In this document: positions 59,783 through 64,000 of the stretch, one piece after another
Position numbering within the stretch: position 1 is the first letter of the stretch
Layout: each line of letters opens with the position of its first letter
Assembly (NCBI GenBank): GCA_018814045.1
Contig: JAHJAR010000277.1
Coordinates: 62,001 to 126,000, forward strand
DNA length: 64,000 nucleotides
Source of the DNA: Planctomycetota bacterium
GTDB taxonomy: Bacteria > Planctomycetota > Phycisphaerae > UBA1845 > Fen-1342
Direction of reading: 5' to 3'
Position numbers and translations under genes: made by a program
Notes under the pieces: model-generated
What the model saw: the letters and a program-made list of their open reading frames with translations, nothing else
The model's database searches: none
What the model was told of the DNA's origin: nothing

Positions 59783-60772
59783 CTAGCCGACTTCGCGCGT
59801 CTGGAACAGCACCACTGCCAGACTCAGCACAGCCAGGGCATAGAGGCCGGCGTAGCCCGCCAGCCGCGCAACGTGCAGCCCGGGGATGATCAGGTCCTGG
59901 GTGAGCGCGTCGCCACCCCAGAAGAACTGAAAGTTCGGCAGGACAGCGTAGAGCACCTGATACAGCAGGGCATCTTCGGCATGCCGCCCCACGTAGTAGT
60001 CCGACAACAAACCGATCAGAAAGACTCCGGCGCACAGAAGCAGGGTCACGACCTGGCTGAAACGCGTGGCCAGAGCCACGGCAAACGCGGTCAGGATCAG
60101 AACGGCGAGGAAGACCATCACGACGGCGTAGATGAGCTGCAGGTCGCCGAAATCCGTGAAGGCGTTCTTGAGGGTCGGAAACTGGAGGGTCCATTCCGGG
60201 CTGATGCACAGGACCAGCCCCAGCGCGACTGTCCCCAGGGGCACCACCCAGGCGGTCAGGCTGGTCGAAAAATGCCAGCCGTAAACATAATTGCCGAAGG
60301 TTGCCGCGATCAGGCTGATCAGTATCGCCAGCGTCGAGAAGAGCAATACGGGCTGGTCGTATTTGTCGGAGGCCATCTCCATCACGCCGTGGCGGATGGT
60401 CATGAAAAGAACCATGCACAGGAAGTAGTAGCCCACCAGAATGGCCGCGCAGACGCCGAAGTACTTGCCCACGATGAAGAGCGGGCGGCTGACCGGCTTG
60501 GAGACGACGGTCAAGACAGTGTAGCTTTCGATCTCGCGGGTGATCACGCTGGTGGCGCTGAAGACGCAGGTCAGCAAGCCGTAGAGCAGCAGCGTGGAAA
60601 GCCCGATATCGAGCATGATTTTGTTGTCACTGCGGCTGTCCAGCGAAAAAGCTGCCAGGCTGGGGTTGAGCGCCAGCAGACCGGCCCCGACCCACAGCAG
60701 CACGCCGTAGATCGGCTGGCGGACGGTCTCGATGAACGTGTTCGCGACGATGGCGGCAAATTTGCTGGGCAT
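59783..60772 (-). CDS. ABC-2-type transporter permease
   Basis: A 329-residue integral membrane protein with about seven hydrophobic segments and the ABC-2 signature order: N-terminal 'IVANTFIETVRQPIYGVLLW', 'SATSVITREIESYTVLTVVS' with 'KPVSRPLFIVGKYFG' in the first cytosolic loop. It resembles NosY/GldF-like permeases. The expected ATPase partner is not in the window; upstream it is divergent from the SPFH genes. Substrate unknown. Confidence 0.85.
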   Translation of the reverse strand: MPSKFAAIVANTFIETVRQPIYGVLLWVGAGLLALNPSLAAFSLDSRSDNKIMLDIGLSTLLLYGLLTCVFSATSVITREIESYTVLTVVSKPVSRPLFIVGKYFGVCAAILVGYYFLCMVLFMTIRHGVMEMASDKYDQPVLLFSTLAILISLIAATFGNYVYGWHFSTSLTAWVVPLGTVALGLVLCISPEWTLQFPTLKNAFTDFGDLQLIYAVVMVFLAVLILTAFAVALATRFSQVVTLLLCAGVFLIGLLSDYYVGRHAEDALLYQVLYAVLPNFQFFWGGDALTQDLIIPGLHVARLAGYAGLYALAVLSLAVVLFQTREVG

Positions 60773-60948
60773 ACGAGGATATCCGTATCTCGTTTTGGCC
60801 GGAGCCGGTCAACGGCACGAGCGGCCGGGGCGTCGGCGACCGCGCGCTATTATGCGTGCGCCTCGCTCCAGCCACAAGAACGAGTACGGCTCGAATGGAT
60901 TCCGGTTCGCTTCGGGTCGCCGCACCCGGGCGTAGATCGAGGTGAGGT

Positions 60949-63384
60949 GTGACTGAGACATCGCACGCGCGTTCCCGACGCGCCAGCCTGTTCGGGTTGA
61001 TTCTGCAATTCCTGGCGTTCGCCGGCGTGTTGGGCCTGTCCTTCAGCGTTCACTCGACCGCGGTGCTGCACCTGTCGTGGTACCTGCTCGGCGGCGTGCC
61101 GATCTGGTTCATCGCGCTACTGGTGTTTCGACAGCGCGAGCTGGCGGAGCTGGAGGCGATGGACCTGGAGGAGCTGAGGCGCGAGAAGCAGGCCAGCGGC
61201 GGGGGCGCGGCCATCTTCGACAAGGAAGGCGGAGGCGGGCTGGGCTACATGGTGGCCGAGAACCGCCTGCGCTGGATGCAGCGCTGGCTCGTGCCCGGCT
61301 TCGGCCTGCTGACCGCGGCCTACCTGATCGGGATGGGATTCTGGCGTTGGCGCATGCTGGTGCGCGGCGTGGACGAAGTGGGCTGGCCGCAGTTGATCAA
61401 CGTCCCGATGGCGCTGATCACACTGGCGATCGTGATGCTGCTCCTGTTCCTCTTCTCGCGTTTTGCCTCGGGGATGGGGCGGGTGCCGGAATGGCAACTG
61501 CTGCGGGCATGTGGATCGTACATGCTGGGTACGGCGGTGGCGGCCCTGGTTCTGATCGTCAGCCTGGGAGTGCAGCTCTACGCGAGCGTCGCGACGTGGG
61601 AGCACGCGTTGTCCTACGTGATCCCGGGGCTGATGATGCTGCTGGGCGTCGAGGCAGTGCTGAACTACGTGCTGGACATCTATCGCCCGCGCACGCCGGA
61701 TGCCGAGCCGCGCGCCTGCTTCGACAGCCGGCTGCTGGGGCTGATCGCCGAGCCGGGGGGAATCGCGCACACGATCGCCGAGGCGCTGAACTACCAGTTC
61801 GGCTTCCAGGTTTCGCAAACCTGGTTCTACCAACTGTTGCAGCGTTCGCTCATTCCGCTGGCGGCGGTGGGGCTGTGCACGTTGTGGCTGCTGACCTGCA
61901 TAGTCGTGGTACAGCCATATGAAACGTGCATCATCGAGCGTCTGGGCAAGCAGTTAAACGCGGATACGCCGATGGGCTCGGGGCTGCATTGGAAGCTGCC
62001 GTGGCCGATTTCGCGGGCGCGCATGTACAACACCGGCCAGTTGCACCAGATCATCGTGGGTTTGCAGACCGATGCGGCACCCAAGCGGCCGGAGGGTGAG
62101 ACGGAAGTCTGGTTGTGGACCGACCCACGGCACCGCGGGTACGAGCACTTTGACTTCCTGATCGCCCCCACGCCCGATACCGAAAGTGAACGGGAAGTCG
62201 TGGCGGCGGAGGATGAGGACGAGTCCGGCCGGGCCGCGCCGATGCACATCTTCCGAATGCACGCGGCGATTCAGTACCGGATTCTGCCGAAGAAGCTGGC
62301 GGCGTTCACGAACCGCTTCAGCGACGCGCACCGGGCCTTGCGCGATATTGCCTGGGAAGAACAAGTACGCTTCAACGCGGCGACTTACGCCGACCGGCTG
62401 CTGGGCGAGCAGCGCGAGGCCGTGGGGCGGATCTTGCAGGAGCGGATCAGCAAGCGCGTGCGCGAGCAGGATTTGGGTCTGGAGGTTGTGTATGTGGGTT
62501 TGCAGAACCTGCACCCCGAACGCACGGTTTCGGAGGCTTTTCGGCGCGTAGTGACGGCCGAGCAGGAGAAAGTGGCCGCGATCCGCAAGGCGCGCGTGAC
62601 CGAGAACGAGATTCTCTCGCGTGTCGCCGGTCAGAAGCGGAAGGCGCGTCGGCTGGCCAATGCGCTGGAGAAGGCCCGCGACTACGAGACCACGCTCAAC
62701 CAGGCGGAGAACGTACTGCGGCGGGGGCAGTCGCAGCTCGACGAGCAGATGCGGACCAGCCTGCTGGAGTTCCGGCCGCAATTCCTGGCCAAGGTCGAGA
62801 CGGACTGGAAGCGCGACGAGGCGTATGACATGTACATGCTGGACAAGGACGAGTTTGACCTCGGCATGGGGGGCAGCGTGCGGCAGGTGACGGCGATGGA
62901 GGAGCGCTATCGAGAGGCCGAAGCACAGGCGGAAACCGCCACGCAGGCTCTGGAAGCGGCACTTCAACCGCTGCGCGAGCAGGAACTGCGGCAACTCGAT
63001 CCGGTCCGCGCGCAAGCCCTGATCGAGCGGGTCGAGGCGCAGACCGGCCTGGAGTACTGGAATCGTCGGCTCGAAGAGCTGTTCGTCGGTCTGGAGGGTG
63101 AGGCCGCGGTGGTGCTGGCGCAGGCCCAGGCCCGTCGTTGGGAAACCGAGATGAAGGCGGACGGCGAGGTGGCCCGGCTGCGGAACGAGCGTGACGCCTA
63201 CAAGGTGGCCCCGGCGATCTACAAGGCCCGGCGGTACTTGCAGGTGCTGGTGGACGGGATCAAGGATTCCCGCAAGTACTTCCTGGCCTTTGACCCGGGC
63301 GAGCGGGCCGTGCACATTCGGCTGGAAACGCAGGAGCAGGCGCGCCCGGACGACGAGGCCATGCCGACCCGAATGGAACCCTAG
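60949..63384 (+). CDS. HflK-like SPFH/band-7 protein with polytopic N terminus
   Basis: An 811-residue membrane protein with GTG start at 60949. The first ~310 residues hold about seven hydrophobic segments, far more than the single anchor of E. coli HflK (~420 residues). A band-7 domain follows ('IVVVQPYETCIIERLGKQLN', 'GSGLHWKLPWPISRARMYNT', 'FRMHAAIQYRILPKKLAAF'), then a long Glu/Arg/Ala coiled coil to about residue 720 and a C-terminal 'VLVDGIKDSRKYFLAFD'. HflK/HflC form cages around FtsH in E. coli. An HflC-like gene starts 55 bases downstream. Confidence 0.85.
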   Translation: MTETSHARSRRASLFGLILQFLAFAGVLGLSFSVHSTAVLHLSWYLLGGVPIWFIALLVFRQRELAELEAMDLEELRREKQASGGGAAIFDKEGGGGLGYMVAENRLRWMQRWLVPGFGLLTAAYLIGMGFWRWRMLVRGVDEVGWPQLINVPMALITLAIVMLLLFLFSRFASGMGRVPEWQLLRACGSYMLGTAVAALVLIVSLGVQLYASVATWEHALSYVIPGLMMLLGVEAVLNYVLDIYRPRTPDAEPRACFDSRLLGLIAEPGGIAHTIAEALNYQFGFQVSQTWFYQLLQRSLIPLAAVGLCTLWLLTCIVVVQPYETCIIERLGKQLNADTPMGSGLHWKLPWPISRARMYNTGQLHQIIVGLQTDAAPKRPEGETEVWLWTDPRHRGYEHFDFLIAPTPDTESEREVVAAEDEDESGRAAPMHIFRMHAAIQYRILPKKLAAFTNRFSDAHRALRDIAWEEQVRFNAATYADRLLGEQREAVGRILQERISKRVREQDLGLEVVYVGLQNLHPERTVSEAFRRVVTAEQEKVAAIRKARVTENEILSRVAGQKRKARRLANALEKARDYETTLNQAENVLRRGQSQLDEQMRTSLLEFRPQFLAKVETDWKRDEAYDMYMLDKDEFDLGMGGSVRQVTAMEERYREAEAQAETATQALEAALQPLREQELRQLDPVRAQALIERVEAQTGLEYWNRRLEELFVGLEGEAAVVLAQAQARRWETEMKADGEVARLRNERDAYKVAPAIYKARRYLQVLVDGIKDSRKYFLAFDPGERAVHIRLETQEQARPDDEAMPTRMEP

Positions 63385-63438
63385 CCGCGGCGGACACGCA
63401 GCGGATTGGCTGAACGCGGACTGCAAGAAGGGACTGTC

Positions 63439-64000
63439 ATGAAGAGGATTCCGGCTCTGACGCTGGTCACCGCGAGCGCCCTGGTGCTGATACTGGCGGC
63501 GTACGCGGTGACGTTTGTGGTGCGTTTCAACGAAGTGGCGGTGAAGGTGCGGCTTGGCAAAGCCGACCGATCGAGCGTGATCACCGATGCGGGCCTGAAA
63601 TGGCGCTGGCCGTGGCCGATTGAGAGCATCGTCAAGTACGACAAACGGCTGCAGGTGCTCGACACGCCCGAGAGCGAGGTCAAGACCGCGGATAACAAGA
63701 ACGTGATCGTGGGCGTGTACGCGTTCTGGAAGATCGCCGCGCCGCTCGAGTTCTTCATCTCGGTGCAGACCCAGCGGGGTGCCGAAGAAAAACTACGGGC
63801 GCGGATCAACGAAGCCCGCGCGGTGGTCGTCGGCCAGCACGAGATGGCATCCTTCGTCAGCCTCGACCCGGACCTGGTCGACAACGCTTACAACAAGATG
63901 GAAGAGCAGATGCTCGCGCTGGCCAAGCCGGGCGTCGAGCGCGATTTCGGCATCGCGCTCACGCGCGTCTGCCTGCGGCGCATCTCGCTGCCCGAGCAAA
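63439..64000 (+). CDS. HflC-like SPFH/band-7 protein (partial)
   Basis: The frame runs from the ATG at 63439 off the window end, 187 residues visible. One N-terminal transmembrane helix ('TASALVLILAAYAVTFVV') leads into an SPFH domain: 'FNEVAVKVRLGKADRSSV', 'GLKWRWPWPIESIVKYDKRL' and 'KTADNKNVIVGVYAFWKI'. It is the natural partner of the preceding HflK-like protein. The 3' end is outside the window. Confidence 0.88.
   Translation, partial: MKRIPALTLVTASALVLILAAYAVTFVVRFNEVAVKVRLGKADRSSVITDAGLKWRWPWPIESIVKYDKRLQVLDTPESEVKTADNKNVIVGVYAFWKIAAPLEFFISVQTQRGAEEKLRARINEARAVVVGQHEMASFVSLDPDLVDNAYNKMEEQMLALAKPGVERDFGIALTRVCLRRISLPEQ

Overview
The window is a high-GC bacterial chromosome segment, most likely from a planctomycete close to the Phycisphaerae. 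The pointers are a PEP-CTERM protein, several secreted proteins ending in dockerin-like modules with an 'NGFDID' signature, formylglycine sulfatases, GH29 fucosidases, a PhoD-like phosphatase, a small basic protein of the type found in the PVC superphylum, and intergenic palindromes of the kind common in planctomycete genomes. No rRNA, tRNA, CRISPR array, integrase or transposase was seen. The phylum assignment is inference; the individual motifs are seen directly.

Layout. 1-9.3 kb: a membrane-anchored prenyltransferase/squalene-oxidase repeat protein; ispH; a metallophosphatase with a Ser/Thr kinase just upstream of it; a small membrane protein; and a TPR protein followed by miaB and a zinc-ribbon membrane protein. 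9.3-15.4 kb: a secreted beta-helix protein preceded by a decayed dockerin tail, then the conserved block SRP RNA (ffs)-dnaX-ybaB-recR on the minus strand. About 1.4 kb of palindromic repeats, a ybaB-like 3' fragment and a gene interrupted by a stop codon have accumulated between ybaB and recR. dnaX carries an A10-G slippery run that predicts a short gamma form. 15.4-25.6 kb: a carbohydrate cluster with a GH29 fucosidase, a sulfatase-GH29 fusion, a PhoD-like phosphatase and a second sulfatase, consistent with attack on sulfated fucose-containing glycans. 25.8-30.4 kb: a dockerin-tailed protein and two subtilisin-like proteases. 30.5-34.8 kb: mmsA, a beta-ureidopropionase-like amidase and a class III aminotransferase, which together fit the lower half of reductive pyrimidine (thymine) catabolism. 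34.8-49.5 kb: a UROD-family protein, a PHP/DUF3604-like protein, a GH10-like glycosidase, a PEP-CTERM protein, a 1485-residue modular surface protein and a secreted FAD oxidoreductase. 49.5-57.4 kb: asnS with an extra coiled coil, a PstS-like binding protein overlapping an enolase-superfamily gene, ilvC, rnc, a small basic protein and a glycosyltransferase. 57.6-64.0 kb: a CPC-type heavy-metal ATPase, an ABC-2 permease, and an HflK-like/HflC-like SPFH pair, the second cut by the window end.

The strongest leads are: (1) a palindromic element whose near-identical copy (23 of 24 bases) lies in an intergenic region and which also sits in frame inside the aminotransferase gene, where it encodes an extra peptide; (2) the dnaX slippery site; (3) the sulfatase-fucosidase fusion; (4) a perfect 27-bp inverted repeat between convergent genes; (5) gene remnants inside the recombination/replication block; (6) a kinase-phosphatase pair whose phosphatase has an altered metal motif. 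I did not find a clearly new defence or mobile system.
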